A program made the translations under genes and the position numbers. Source: Brevundimonas sp. (GTDB lineage Bacteria; Pseudomonadota; Alphaproteobacteria; Caulobacterales; Caulobacteraceae). From it: 49,093 bases of DNA. Location of the stretch: the NCBI RefSeq assembly GCF_024711105.1, contig NZ_JANJTL010000123.1, positions 1 to 49,093 on the forward strand. The letters are read 5' to 3'. A model generated the notes under the pieces. That model was not told the DNA's origin. It ran no database searches and was given only the letters and a program-made list of their open reading frames with translations. How positions within the stretch are numbered: position 1 is the stretch's first letter; every line of letters starts with the position of its first letter. Positions 12,934 through 20,441 of this stretch are shown piece by piece.

Positions 12934-13104
12934 CTAGACGCGCGGTCCCCGGAACCTGCCGGCGACCAGCGAGATCACGAACAACACAATGAAGATGATG
13001 AACAGGATCCACGCGATGTCCATCGACAGACCCGCCACTCCGCCGAAGCCGAGAGCCAGGGCGATGAGGGCGATGACCAGAAAAATGACGGCCCAACGCA
13101 GCAT
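12934..13104 (-). CDS. DUF1328 (YtjA-type) small membrane protein
   Basis: Missed by the ORF track. A 56-aa protein beginning [20 protein letters not shown], with two hydrophobic helices (about 4-26 and 30-48) and a basic end GRFRGPRV. These are the length and pattern of the DUF1328/YtjA family of inner-membrane peptides, whose members are often stress-induced but lack a defined function. A good ribosome site (GGAGGAGAAAAG) precedes the ATG, and an exact EcfG promoter lies upstream, just past the sodB stop. Confidence 0.9.
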   Translation of the reverse strand: MLRWAVIFLVIALIALALGFGGVAGLSMDIAWILFIIFIVLFVISLVAGRFRGPRV

Positions 13105-13155
13105 TTCTTTTCTCCTCCAGTTTCGGAAACGCCGCGTCGCGGCATCCGGGAGGGG

Positions 13156-13180
13156 AACGTCGATACGGCAGGGCTGTTCC
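13156..13180 (-). promoter_or_regulatory. EcfG promoter of the DUF1328 gene
   Basis: On the minus strand, GGAAC (13180-13176), 16 nt, CGTT (13159-13156), exact consensus. It sits between the sodB stop (13195) and the DUF1328 start, with a 5' UTR of about 45 nt. Confidence 0.82.
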
Positions 13181-13194
13181 CGCCAAGCTGAAGT

Positions 13195-13815
13195 TTAGCG
13201 GGGCGCCGGATAGGTCCAGCCGGGGGCTGCGGACTGGGCCGCGGAGAGCTGCGAGGCGGCGAAGCGCCAGTTGGCCAGACGGTCGAACCAGGCCTCCAGA
13301 AAGCCTTTCCGGTCCTGCTTGTGGTCCAGGTAGTAGGCGTGCTCCCAGACATCGCAGACGAGAAGGGGAAAGCCCTCGTCCTCGGACAGGGTGTTCATGG
13401 CGTCGTGGGTCGAGGGGACCGCGAGCGCGCCATCCTTGAGCGTGATCCACACCCAGCCTGAGGCGAAGTGGCCAGCGCCTTCGGTGACGAAGTCCTCGCG
13501 CAGCTTGTCCAGTCCGCCGTAGGCCTCGATCAGGCCGGCCAGGTCGCCCGAAGGCGCCTCATGGTCCGGCGCCATGCACTCCCAGAAGAAGCCGTGGTTC
13601 CAGGTCTGGGCGGCGTTGTTGAACAGCTTGCCCGGCCCGGCGTCGCGGATGACCTCCTCAAGCGAGGCAGGCCGGCGGCCTTCCTTCGCAAGCAGATCGT
13701 TGAGGGTGTCGACGTACTTCTTGTGGTGCTTGCCGTGGTGAGTTTCGAGCGTGGTCCGGGACAGGACCGGCTCCAGCGAGGCGTGCGGATAGGGGAGGTC
13801 GGACAGAACGAACAC
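13195..13815 (-). CDS. sodB: Fe/Mn superoxide dismutase
   Basis: A 206-aa cytosolic enzyme converting superoxide to peroxide and oxygen. Metal ligands are visible as His in ETHHGKHHKKYVDTLN, His in NNAAQTWNHGFFW, and Asp/His in CDVWEHAYYLD. AAQTWNH and the overall pattern favour the iron type, but metal choice is not certain. Start is GTG at 13815 with AAGGAG eight bases upstream. It lies 31 bp after the membrane-protein gene at 13846, in what looks like a DUF883-membrane protein-sodB operon driven by an EcfG promoter. That would place superoxide defence under GSR control. Confidence 0.95.
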   Translation of the reverse strand: MFVLSDLPYPHASLEPVLSRTTLETHHGKHHKKYVDTLNDLLAKEGRRPASLEEVIRDAGPGKLFNNAAQTWNHGFFWECMAPDHEAPSGDLAGLIEAYGGLDKLREDFVTEGAGHFASGWVWITLKDGALAVPSTHDAMNTLSEDEGFPLLVCDVWEHAYYLDHKQDRKGFLEAWFDRLANWRFAASQLSAAQSAAPGWTYPAPR

Positions 13816-13845
13816 GGGCTTACTCCTTCGGCGCTTGACTCGAAA

Positions 13846-14244
13846 TCAGCGCCGGGGCCGCCGTGTTCCCCTCGACTTCTCGGTGAAAGCCGCCGCCACC
13901 ATGGTGGCGAGCGCAGGATTCCTCAGGAAGATCCACCCGGCCGCCAGGCCCGCTACCGTGCCCAGGATGGGCCGGGTGCGGAACAGCTGGATGGCGCGAT
14001 CGGTGAGGCCTTCGGGCTCGTCCTCCTCGGCTTGGTCCGGGGCGGCCTTGCCCTTGAGGACAAGGGCGCACACGCCCGCTGCGATCGCGAAGATCAGCGC
14101 GGTCAGGGCCGCCGCCGCGGCCGGGATCAGGACGATGGCGAGGCCGTAGTAGATGGCGAAGCCGAGCGCGACCACGGCCACGCCGACCGAGGCCGTCATG
14201 GCGGCGGTCGACGCCGCCTTGACGACCAGCCCCCGGCCAATCAT
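13846..14244 (-). CDS. Hydrophobic membrane protein, holin-like/Actino-type stress protein
   Basis: A 132-aa protein with three hydrophobic segments: about 12-35 and 36-62, then a shorter one near 93-118 (PILGTVAGLAAGWIFLRNPALATMV). An acidic loop (PDQAEEDEPEG) and a very basic tail (EKSRGTRRPRR) flank the last segment. Proteins of this layout follow DUF883 genes in many genomes and are annotated as phage-holin or YqjE-like; I only assert the layout. Its ATG shares one base with the stop of the DUF883 gene (TGATG), so coupled translation is likely. Confidence 0.75.
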   Translation of the reverse strand: MIGRGLVVKAASTAAMTASVGVAVVALGFAIYYGLAIVLIPAAAAALTALIFAIAAGVCALVLKGKAAPDQAEEDEPEGLTDRAIQLFRTRPILGTVAGLAAGWIFLRNPALATMVAAAFTEKSRGTRRPRR

Positions 14245-14630
14245 CAGCGCCGACCGCCCGCCAGCAGCAGGCCGATGATGACGCCGACGCCCAGCGCGAT
14301 GCCGGTCGATTGCAGGGGACGCTCCTGAACGCGCTCGGACAGGTAGCGCTGATATTCGTCGAAGCGCTCGGAGGCTTCATCGTAGTACTCGCGGCCACGG
14401 ACCTGGGCCTCGTCGTAGTACCGGCGGGCGCGGTCGCGCAGCTCGGCGGTGCGGGCCCGGACGCTCTCGTCGGCCTGGGCGGCAAGGCCGCGCAGGCGCT
14501 CGGCCTCCTCGCGGCCAACGGCCTCGACGTCGTTCTTCAGGTTCTTGAGGTCGCGCTTGACGTTGTCGCGGGCGCGGCTGCGGGGCTCGCCATCGGCGGT
14601 CGCGGCGGTCGCGGCGGGGGCACGGGCCAT
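14244..14630 (-). CDS. DUF883 (ElaB/YqjD-like) membrane-anchored helical protein
   Basis: A 128-aa protein from the ATG at 14630. A long charged helix (about 20-105: RARDNVKRDLKNLKNDVEAV ... YYDEAQVRGREYYDEASERF) ends in a C-terminal TM segment STGIALGVGVIIGLLLAGGRR. This is the DUF883 architecture, where E. coli YqjD and ElaB tether to the inner membrane and bind ribosomes in stationary phase. The track start at 14663 is rejected because GGAG stands 12 nt before the 14630 ATG. An exact EcfG promoter is 53 nt upstream. Confidence 0.87.
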   Translation of the reverse strand: MARAPAATAATADGEPRSRARDNVKRDLKNLKNDVEAVGREEAERLRGLAAQADESVRARTAELRDRARRYYDEAQVRGREYYDEASERFDEYQRYLSERVQERPLQSTGIALGVGVIIGLLLAGGRR

Positions 14631-14682
14631 GTCATTGTCTCCGGCTAAGCTTGTCCACGCCATATGGGCGCATCTCGTTCTG

Positions 14683-14707
14683 AACGCTAGAGGTTAGGCA
14701 GAGTTCC
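14683..14707 (-). promoter_or_regulatory. EcfG promoter of the DUF883-membrane protein-sodB operon
   Basis: On the minus strand, GGAAC (14707-14703), 16 nt, CGTT (14686-14683), exact consensus. The -10 ends 53 nt before the DUF883 ATG. It is the last such site before the aromatic-catabolism genes. Confidence 0.82.
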
Positions 14708-14764
14708 GGTGCGCGCCGGCGACGGTCGCTGGCGCGGGACCCCTCCGGCGCCTATGAGAACCGC

Positions 14765-15451
14765 ATGATCGACTTTCTGTTCCCGCCGGCCGAGCCGGTC
14801 ACCCTGCCGATCCGCGGAGCCAGCGCCCGGCTGCCGGTGCGGCGCATCCTGTGCGTCGGCCAGAACTACGCCGCGCACGCGCGCGAGATGGGGGGCGATC
14901 CGGAGCGGCGGCCGCCGTTCTTCTTCTCCAAGCCGGCCGACGCCCTCGTGCCGCTCGGCGGCCAGGTGCCCTACCCGAGCGAGACGCGGGACCTGCATCA
15001 CGAGGTCGAACTGGTGGTCGCCCTGGGTCATGGGGGGACCGATGTCACGCCCGACGAGGCGCGGTCCATGATCGCCGGCTGGGCCGTCGGGGTCGACCTG
15101 ACCCGGCGCGACATCCAGGCCCAGGCCAAGAAGGACGGCCGGCCCTGGGACGCCGCCAAGGGCTTCGACTTCTCGGCGCCCATCGGCGAGGTGGTCCTGA
15201 AGCGCGACCTGCCCGAGGCGCACGGCGCGATCCGGCTGTCGGTCAACGGCGAGACGCGTCAGGCGGGCGACCTGTCGGACATGATCTGGAGCCCCTTCGA
15301 GGTCGTCGCCCAGGCCTCGCGCCTGTGGCGGCTCATGCCCGGCGACCTGATCTTCACCGGCACGCCCGAGGGCGTCGGGCCGCTGGTCCGCGGCGACGAG
15401 GTGCGCGCCGAGATCGATGGCCTGCCCGCCCTGTCCTTCACGGTGGTCTGA
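14765..15451 (+). CDS. Fumarylacetoacetate hydrolase-family protein
   Basis: A 228-aa FAH-fold hydrolase. Visible motifs are ILCVGQNYAAHAREMG, FFFSKPADALV, the metal ligands in HHEVELVVALG, and IFTGTPEGVGPL. This is the short form typical of fumarylpyruvate/acylpyruvate hydrolases rather than full-length tyrosine-pathway FAH. It cleaves a C-C bond in a 1,3-diketo acid using Mg/Mn. The next gene, a zeta-class isomerase, starts 10 nt later. Together they carry out isomerisation and hydrolysis of maleylpyruvate (gentisate route) or maleylacetoacetate (homogentisate route); the ring-cleaving dioxygenase is not in the window. Confidence 0.9.
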   Translation: MIDFLFPPAEPVTLPIRGASARLPVRRILCVGQNYAAHAREMGGDPERRPPFFFSKPADALVPLGGQVPYPSETRDLHHEVELVVALGHGGTDVTPDEARSMIAGWAVGVDLTRRDIQAQAKKDGRPWDAAKGFDFSAPIGEVVLKRDLPEAHGAIRLSVNGETRQAGDLSDMIWSPFEVVAQASRLWRLMPGDLIFTGTPEGVGPLVRGDEVRAEIDGLPALSFTVV

Positions 15452-15460
15452 GGCGCGAAG

Positions 15461-16090
15461 ATGATCCTGCACGGCTATTGGCGCTCGGGGACGTCCTACC
15501 GGACGCGCATCGCGCTGAACCTCAAGGGCGTGGCCTATGAGCAGCGGACCCACGACCTGCGCCAGGGCGAGCAAAAATCCGAGACCTATCTGGCGCTCAA
15601 TCCGCAGGGACTGGTTCCCGCGCTCGAGCACCAGGGCTGGGTGGTGACCCAGAGTCTGGCGATCCTCGGCTGGCTGGACGAGCGGTTCCCCGAGCCGCCG
15701 CTGCTGCCGCGAACCAGTCCGGAGGACCGGGCCGAGGTGCGCGCCATGGCGACCCTGGTCGCGTGCGACATCCATCCTCTGAACAACCTGAGGGTGCTCA
15801 AGGCGGTGAAGGGCCTGGGCGGCGACACCGACGCCTGGGCCGAGCAGTGGATCCGGCCCGGGTTCGACGCGCTTGAGCGGCTGATCGAACAACGCGGCGG
15901 CGGCTGGAGCTGGGGTGAGGCGCCGACCATCGCCGACTGCTGCCTGATCCCGCAGGTCTATTCAGCACGGCGGTTCAACGTCGATGTGTCGGCCTGGCCC
16001 CTGATCTCGGCGGTCGACGCGAGGGCGCAGCAGCATCCCGCCTTCCAGGACGCCCACCCGGATGTCCAGCCGGACGCGGACGGGGCCTGA
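15461..16090 (+). CDS. maiA: Maleylacetoacetate/maleylpyruvate isomerase (zeta-class GST)
   Basis: A 209-aa GST-fold protein. The zeta-class glutathione motif is present as SGTSYRTRIALNLKG (about 8-22), together with NPQGLVPALE and a C-terminal helical domain with IADCCLIPQVYSARRFNVD. It isomerises the cis double bond of maleylacetoacetate or maleylpyruvate using glutathione. It is probably co-transcribed with the FAH-family gene 10 nt upstream. The choice between tyrosine/homogentisate and gentisate pathways cannot be made here. Confidence 0.88.
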   Translation: MILHGYWRSGTSYRTRIALNLKGVAYEQRTHDLRQGEQKSETYLALNPQGLVPALEHQGWVVTQSLAILGWLDERFPEPPLLPRTSPEDRAEVRAMATLVACDIHPLNNLRVLKAVKGLGGDTDAWAEQWIRPGFDALERLIEQRGGGWSWGEAPTIADCCLIPQVYSARRFNVDVSAWPLISAVDARAQQHPAFQDAHPDVQPDADGA

Positions 16091-16136
16091 GCCCCAAGTC
16101 CCGGGCGCGGCGGTCGGCCCGCCGCGCCTGTCCTCC

Positions 16137-18257
16137 TCAGAAGGTCGTGGTCAGCGACACCCGGAAGGCCCGCGGGGAGCCGGGGGTGATGTTGTTGTTG
16201 CTGTGGGCGGTCGACCAGTAGGTCGCGTCGAACAGGTTCTCGACGTTCATCTGGACCCGCACGCGCGGCGAGACGTCATAGAAGACGGCCGCGTCCACCC
16301 GCGTGAAGCCGGGAAGGGTCACGGCGTTATCGATGCCGGTGAAGACTTCGCCTTGGTGGATCACGCCGAGGCCCGCGGCCCAACGTTCATCGAACTGGTA
16401 CCGGTTCCACAGCGATGCGCTGTGCTCGGGGACCAGCGGCACGGTCCGGCCGGCCGGCGCAGCGGTCGTCGCGCTCGTGATTTCGGCGTCCTGCCAGGCG
16501 TAGCCGCCCATGATCTCCCAGCGGTCGGTGACCCGGCCGCTGATCCCCAGTTCGAGCCCCTCGGTGCGCTGCTCGCCGGTCTGGACGATCACTCCCGGGT
16601 TGGACGGATCGTTCGCCGTCGTGTTGGTGCGCTCTAGGCGGTAGAGGGCGGCCGACAGCATCAGCCCCTCGACGGGCTCCCAGCGCGCGCCGATCTCCTG
16701 GTTGGTGAACTCCTCGGGCTCCAGCGTCAGGGTCGAGGCGGAGAGGGAGGCGAACTGGTCTCCGGACGCAGGCAAGAAGGATCGCGCATAGCTGGCGTAG
16801 AAGCTGAGCGCCTCGGTCGGCTGATAGATCAGGCCCAGGCGTGGCGAGACCATCTCGTCGGTGCGCTCGAATACGGCGCCCGTGCGATTGTTGGTCAGGT
16901 CGAGACCGAAGGAGTCGAAGCGCAGGCCGGCCACGACCTGCCACTGCGGCGTCAACTCGATCTGGTCTTGAACGTAAACGGCGAAGACCGTCGCCTCACC
17001 GTCATTGTCGGCGTCCGAGACGCTCTGCTGGAAGGTGATCGGGGTCCCGAACAGGGTCGGAGAGGCGACCGGCACGGTGATTGAGGTGGCGGTCCCGCCG
17101 AAATAGCCCGTCTCGCGGAAGTTGTGGCTGTCCTGCCGGCCCAGCTCGAAGCCGGCGAGCAGGCGATGGCCGATCGATCCGGTGCGCGTCTCGTAGATGA
17201 AGTCGGTCTGGGTGAAGAGGTTCTGCCGTTCGGTCAGGTTGTTGTAGGCCGAGATCGACACGGTCGTACCGCCGCCGCCGACGGCGCCCGGGAAGACGTT
17301 CTGGTAGAATTTCTCATAGTCGGCGAAGACCGTCCGGTTGCGGATGATCAGTCCGTTCCATCCGACCCACTGGACGCCCGCGCTCAGCCAGTCGACCTCT
17401 GCCGTCGAATAGCTCTGGTCCGGATCGCCGAAGAAGGTCGAGACATCGGTTTCGAGCGGGCGGCCCATGAAGGACGGCACGCCCCGGTCGACGGTGCGGT
17501 CGTCCTCGAAATGCTCATAGGACACCACGAGCGACAGCTGGTCGTTCGGGATGAAGGCCACCGTCGGATTGACGCCCCAGCGCTCCAGCCCGACGAAGTC
17601 GCGATAGCTCTCTGAATCCTCGAACATGAGGTTGAGGCGTCCCGACGCCATCGGGCCCAGCGGCTGGTTCAGGTCCAGCGTCGCGCGGCGATGGTCGAAG
17701 GAGCCAAGCTCAAGCGACAGGCCGCGTTCGACCGACGAGAAGGGCGTCTTGGTCACGCGGTTGATGATCCCGCCGCCGCCGCCACGGCCAAAGATCATGG
17801 CGTTCGGCCCGCGCAGGACTTCGACGCGCTCCAGGTTGTAGAGGTCGCGGAAATACTGGACGTCGTCGCGCACGCCGTCGGTGAAGAAGTCCGCCGTGGT
17901 CGCCTGGCCGCGGATGGTCGGCGCGTCGCGGTGACCCTCGCCCTGGCCCATGGTCACGCCGGGCACGTAGCGGACGACGTCAGCCATGCTGTCCATGGCC
18001 TGGTCCTCGATGGCCTGGCGCGTGACGATGGCGATGGACTGCGGCGTGTCTTCCAGTTCGGTGTCGGTGCGGGTGGCCGTCGCGGTGCTCTCGACTGCAT
18101 AGCCCTCGGCGCGCGCGCGGCCATAGACGGCGACCTCGGCGACCGTTGTGGGCTGGCCGTCCTCGATGTCCCCAGCCTCGTGAGCAAGGACGGGACCCGA
18201 GACGGCGATTCCCGCCGCGGAAACGAGCAGCAGGCGGCGGTACGAAGCGAAATGCAT
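16137..18257 (-). CDS. TonB-dependent siderophore receptor (Fiu/catecholate type)
   Basis: About 706 aa from ATG 18257, which gives a clean signal peptide (RRLLLVSAAGIAVSGPVLA); the track start at 18338 adds 27 unlikely residues. The plug domain holds EDTPQSIAIVTRQ (TonB-box side), YVPGVTMGQGEGHRDAPTIRG and DGVRDDVQYFRDLYNLERVEVLRGPNAMIFGRGGGGG, very close in form to Fiu-type catecholate receptors. A 22-strand barrel follows and ends in a terminal Phe (SLTTTF). It imports ferric siderophore across the outer membrane. An inverted repeat just upstream suggests iron-responsive control. Confidence 0.92.
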   Translation of the reverse strand: MHFASYRRLLLVSAAGIAVSGPVLAHEAGDIEDGQPTTVAEVAVYGRARAEGYAVESTATATRTDTELEDTPQSIAIVTRQAIEDQAMDSMADVVRYVPGVTMGQGEGHRDAPTIRGQATTADFFTDGVRDDVQYFRDLYNLERVEVLRGPNAMIFGRGGGGGIINRVTKTPFSSVERGLSLELGSFDHRRATLDLNQPLGPMASGRLNLMFEDSESYRDFVGLERWGVNPTVAFIPNDQLSLVVSYEHFEDDRTVDRGVPSFMGRPLETDVSTFFGDPDQSYSTAEVDWLSAGVQWVGWNGLIIRNRTVFADYEKFYQNVFPGAVGGGGTTVSISAYNNLTERQNLFTQTDFIYETRTGSIGHRLLAGFELGRQDSHNFRETGYFGGTATSITVPVASPTLFGTPITFQQSVSDADNDGEATVFAVYVQDQIELTPQWQVVAGLRFDSFGLDLTNNRTGAVFERTDEMVSPRLGLIYQPTEALSFYASYARSFLPASGDQFASLSASTLTLEPEEFTNQEIGARWEPVEGLMLSAALYRLERTNTTANDPSNPGVIVQTGEQRTEGLELGISGRVTDRWEIMGGYAWQDAEITSATTAAPAGRTVPLVPEHSASLWNRYQFDERWAAGLGVIHQGEVFTGIDNAVTLPGFTRVDAAVFYDVSPRVRVQMNVENLFDATYWSTAHSNNNITPGSPRAFRVSLTTTF

Positions 18258-18277
18258 ATTCAAAGAACCCGACTTGA

Positions 18278-18306
18278 TTGCGAACGAAAGTGCGAAGCGT
18301 TCGCAA
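18278..18306. promoter_or_regulatory. Inverted repeat upstream of the siderophore receptor, possible Fur-type operator
   Basis: TTGCGAACG (18278-18286) and its exact reverse complement CGTTCGCAA (18298-18306) are separated by 11 nt that contain a further TGCGAAG. It lies 21-49 nt before the receptor ATG, where a repressor would block the promoter. The match to a Fur box is not established; the symmetry itself is exact. Confidence 0.5.
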
Positions 18307-18456
18307 AAGCGGATAGGGGACGCGTGTGGCGCTGTCAACTTGGCCGCGGTCGGGCGGGCCTGCGGGAGGTTAAGCTCCCATAAGGGTTCCGCTCAGCGTC
18401 CCTTAAGGTTTCCGGATCATCATCCTTACCGAGGCTTCCCGCCTGGAGGATGCGCG

Positions 18457-19545
18457 ATGACGCGCCTGGGTTCGGTCACGGCGAACGGGGAAAGACGGAT
18501 CAACCGTCGGCCCGCGAACGACCATGCCGCGCCCGCCGACTACGCCTCGGCGCTGAAGCTCTCGCCCGTGCGCGACGGGGCCTGGACGATCGGCCGGGAC
18601 GGCCGGCGCCGGCTGGACCTGTGCAACGCCGCCGGGAGGGTGGTCATCGGCTGGAACGACCCGCACATCGAGGCGGCGGCGGCCGAGGCGGCGGCCGGGC
18701 TGCACGGCCGGCTGGCCGGGCGGCTTTCGGAGATGACCCCGGGCGCGGACGCCGTGGCCTTCGAGGCGACGGTCGCCTCGGCCATGGCGGCGGTGCTGCT
18801 GGCCGCCAAGACGACCACGGGCCGGGACGGCGCCTATTTCTGCGACGAGGCGGTTTCGGCCTCGGGCGACCTAGAGGGACTGGCCGAGACGCTGGACCGG
18901 CGCGGCGGCGAAATGGCCGCACTGGTCATCCGTCCGCTGGACGCCTCTCCCGCCTTCCTGAAGGCCGTCCGGCGGCTGTCCGACCGGCACGGGGTGGTGC
19001 TGGTGTTCGAGGAGAGCCGCAGCGCGCTGCGGGTGCATCGCGGCGGAGCCCAGGGCCTGTCCGGCGTCACCGCCGACGCCGTGGTCTTCGGCCCGTCCCT
19101 GGCCAACGGCCGGGAGCTTGCGGCCGTCACCGGCCGGATCGAACTGATGTCGGCGATCAGCCGTCAGGGTCCCGCGCCCGATCCGGCCGCCGTCGGGGCG
19201 GCGCTCGCGGTGCTGGACAGGGCCGAGCGCGAGGACCTGGCCCACCGCCTGCAGATCATCGGCGCCGAGATCGCCGCCGAGCTGGAGCAGCGTCTGGTCC
19301 GAACCGGCGCGGACGCCTTCGCGGGGGTCTACGGCGACCCGAGCTGGAGCGTCGTGGCGGGCGATCCCGCCTTTGAGGCCGCGCTGTCGGACGCGCTCGC
19401 CCAGGAAGGGGTGCTGAGCTTCGGCGCCCACACGCCGTCGGCGGCCTGCGGCCCCTCGGAGGTGGCCTATCTGCTAGCGGCCTATGACCGCGCCCTGCCC
19501 CGCGCGGTCGAGCGCGCCCGCTGGTCGGGGCTGCGCGCCGGATGA
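18457..19545 (+). CDS. Class III aminotransferase-like protein lacking catalytic residues
   Basis: A 362-aa protein from ATG 18457, chosen because GGAGG stands 8-12 nt before it; the track start at 18274 runs into the upstream control region. The stretch LVFEESRSALRVHRGGAQGLSGVTADAVVFGPSLANG (about 182-218) is clearly homologous to the glutamate-1-semialdehyde-aminotransferase block (LIFDEV.TGFR...GGAQ...GV.PD...GK..GGG). However the Asp of FDEV is Glu185 and the Schiff-base Lys is Pro213. The PLP phosphate and stacking motifs are also missing. It is probably a non-catalytic paralogue or scaffold. It overlaps the aldo/keto reductase by ATGA. Confidence 0.78.
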   Translation: MTRLGSVTANGERRINRRPANDHAAPADYASALKLSPVRDGAWTIGRDGRRRLDLCNAAGRVVIGWNDPHIEAAAAEAAAGLHGRLAGRLSEMTPGADAVAFEATVASAMAAVLLAAKTTTGRDGAYFCDEAVSASGDLEGLAETLDRRGGEMAALVIRPLDASPAFLKAVRRLSDRHGVVLVFEESRSALRVHRGGAQGLSGVTADAVVFGPSLANGRELAAVTGRIELMSAISRQGPAPDPAAVGAALAVLDRAEREDLAHRLQIIGAEIAAELEQRLVRTGADAFAGVYGDPSWSVVAGDPAFEAALSDALAQEGVLSFGAHTPSAACGPSEVAYLLAAYDRALPRAVERARWSGLRAG

Positions 19546-20441
19546 CCGAACCGCATCGCGCCCGCCTCGGGCTGGGCACGGCCCAGTTCGGCCTCGACTA
19601 CGGCGTGTCGAACACGCGCGGCCGGGTCGGCGAGACCGAGGTCCTGAACATTCTCGACACCGCCGCCATCAACGGAGTGACGCTGGTCGACACGGCGGCG
19701 GCCTATGGCGACGCCGAGCGGGCGCTGGGCCGCAGCTGGCCGTTCCCGAGCCCGTTCCAGGTGGTGACCAAGACCCTGCGCCTGTCCGAGGGGCTGGATC
19801 GCATCGAACACCGCGCGCGCCGCTCGCTGGAGCGGCTGGGCGTGGCGCGGGCGCAGGCGTTGCTGGTGCATTCGGCCGAGGACCTGCACGGCGCCGAGGG
19901 GCGCGCCCTGTGGGCCCGGCTGGAGAAGCTGAAGGGCGAGGGCCTGTTCCAGCAGATCGGCTTTTCCGCCTATGCCGAGGACGACCCGGCCACCCTGGCG
20001 CGGCGCTACAACGCCGATGTCGTGCAGGTTCCGTGCAGCCTGCTGGACCAGCGGCTGGTGCGCGACGGGACGCTCGACCGGCTGGCCAGCCAGGGCGTCG
20101 AGGTGCACCTGCGCTCGGTCTTCCTGCAGGGGCTGCTGTTCCTGGACCGTGAGAACCTGCCGGCGGCCCTGAGCGGGGCCGGACCGCGGCTGTCGCGCAT
20201 CCGCCGGGCGCTGGCGGAAGCCGGCGCCGATCCGCTGCAGGCGGCGCTGGCCTTCGCGCTCGATCGGCCGGAGGCCTCGGCGGCGATCGTGGGGGTGACC
20301 TCGGCGGCGGAACTGCGCGCCATCATCGCCGCCTCGCATCAGCCGAGCCCAAGGCTGGACTGGACGGCCCTGTCGCTCGACGACACGGCCGCCCTGGATC
20401 CCCGGACCTGGGCGGCTGCCTCCGTCAGTAGCGCAGCCTGA
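19542..20441 (+). CDS. Aldo/keto reductase-family protein
   Basis: A 299-aa TIM-barrel oxidoreductase. It has LGLGTAQFGLDYGVSN at the start, VDTAAAYGDAE (the Asp/Tyr part of the active-site tetrad), ALLVHSAEDL (His region) and IVGVTSAAEL near the NADP-binding end. This subgroup (TAQFG.DYG..N) occurs often in surface-sugar and flagellin-glycosylation clusters, but no sugar genes flank it here. Translation is coupled to the aminotransferase-like gene (ATGA), so they probably act together. The 3' end overlaps the convergent btuB gene by 17 bp. Confidence 0.86.
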   Translation: MTEPHRARLGLGTAQFGLDYGVSNTRGRVGETEVLNILDTAAINGVTLVDTAAAYGDAERALGRSWPFPSPFQVVTKTLRLSEGLDRIEHRARRSLERLGVARAQALLVHSAEDLHGAEGRALWARLEKLKGEGLFQQIGFSAYAEDDPATLARRYNADVVQVPCSLLDQRLVRDGTLDRLASQGVEVHLRSVFLQGLLFLDRENLPAALSGAGPRLSRIRRALAEAGADPLQAALAFALDRPEASAAIVGVTSAAELRAIIAASHQPSPRLDWTALSLDDTAALDPRTWAAASVSSAA

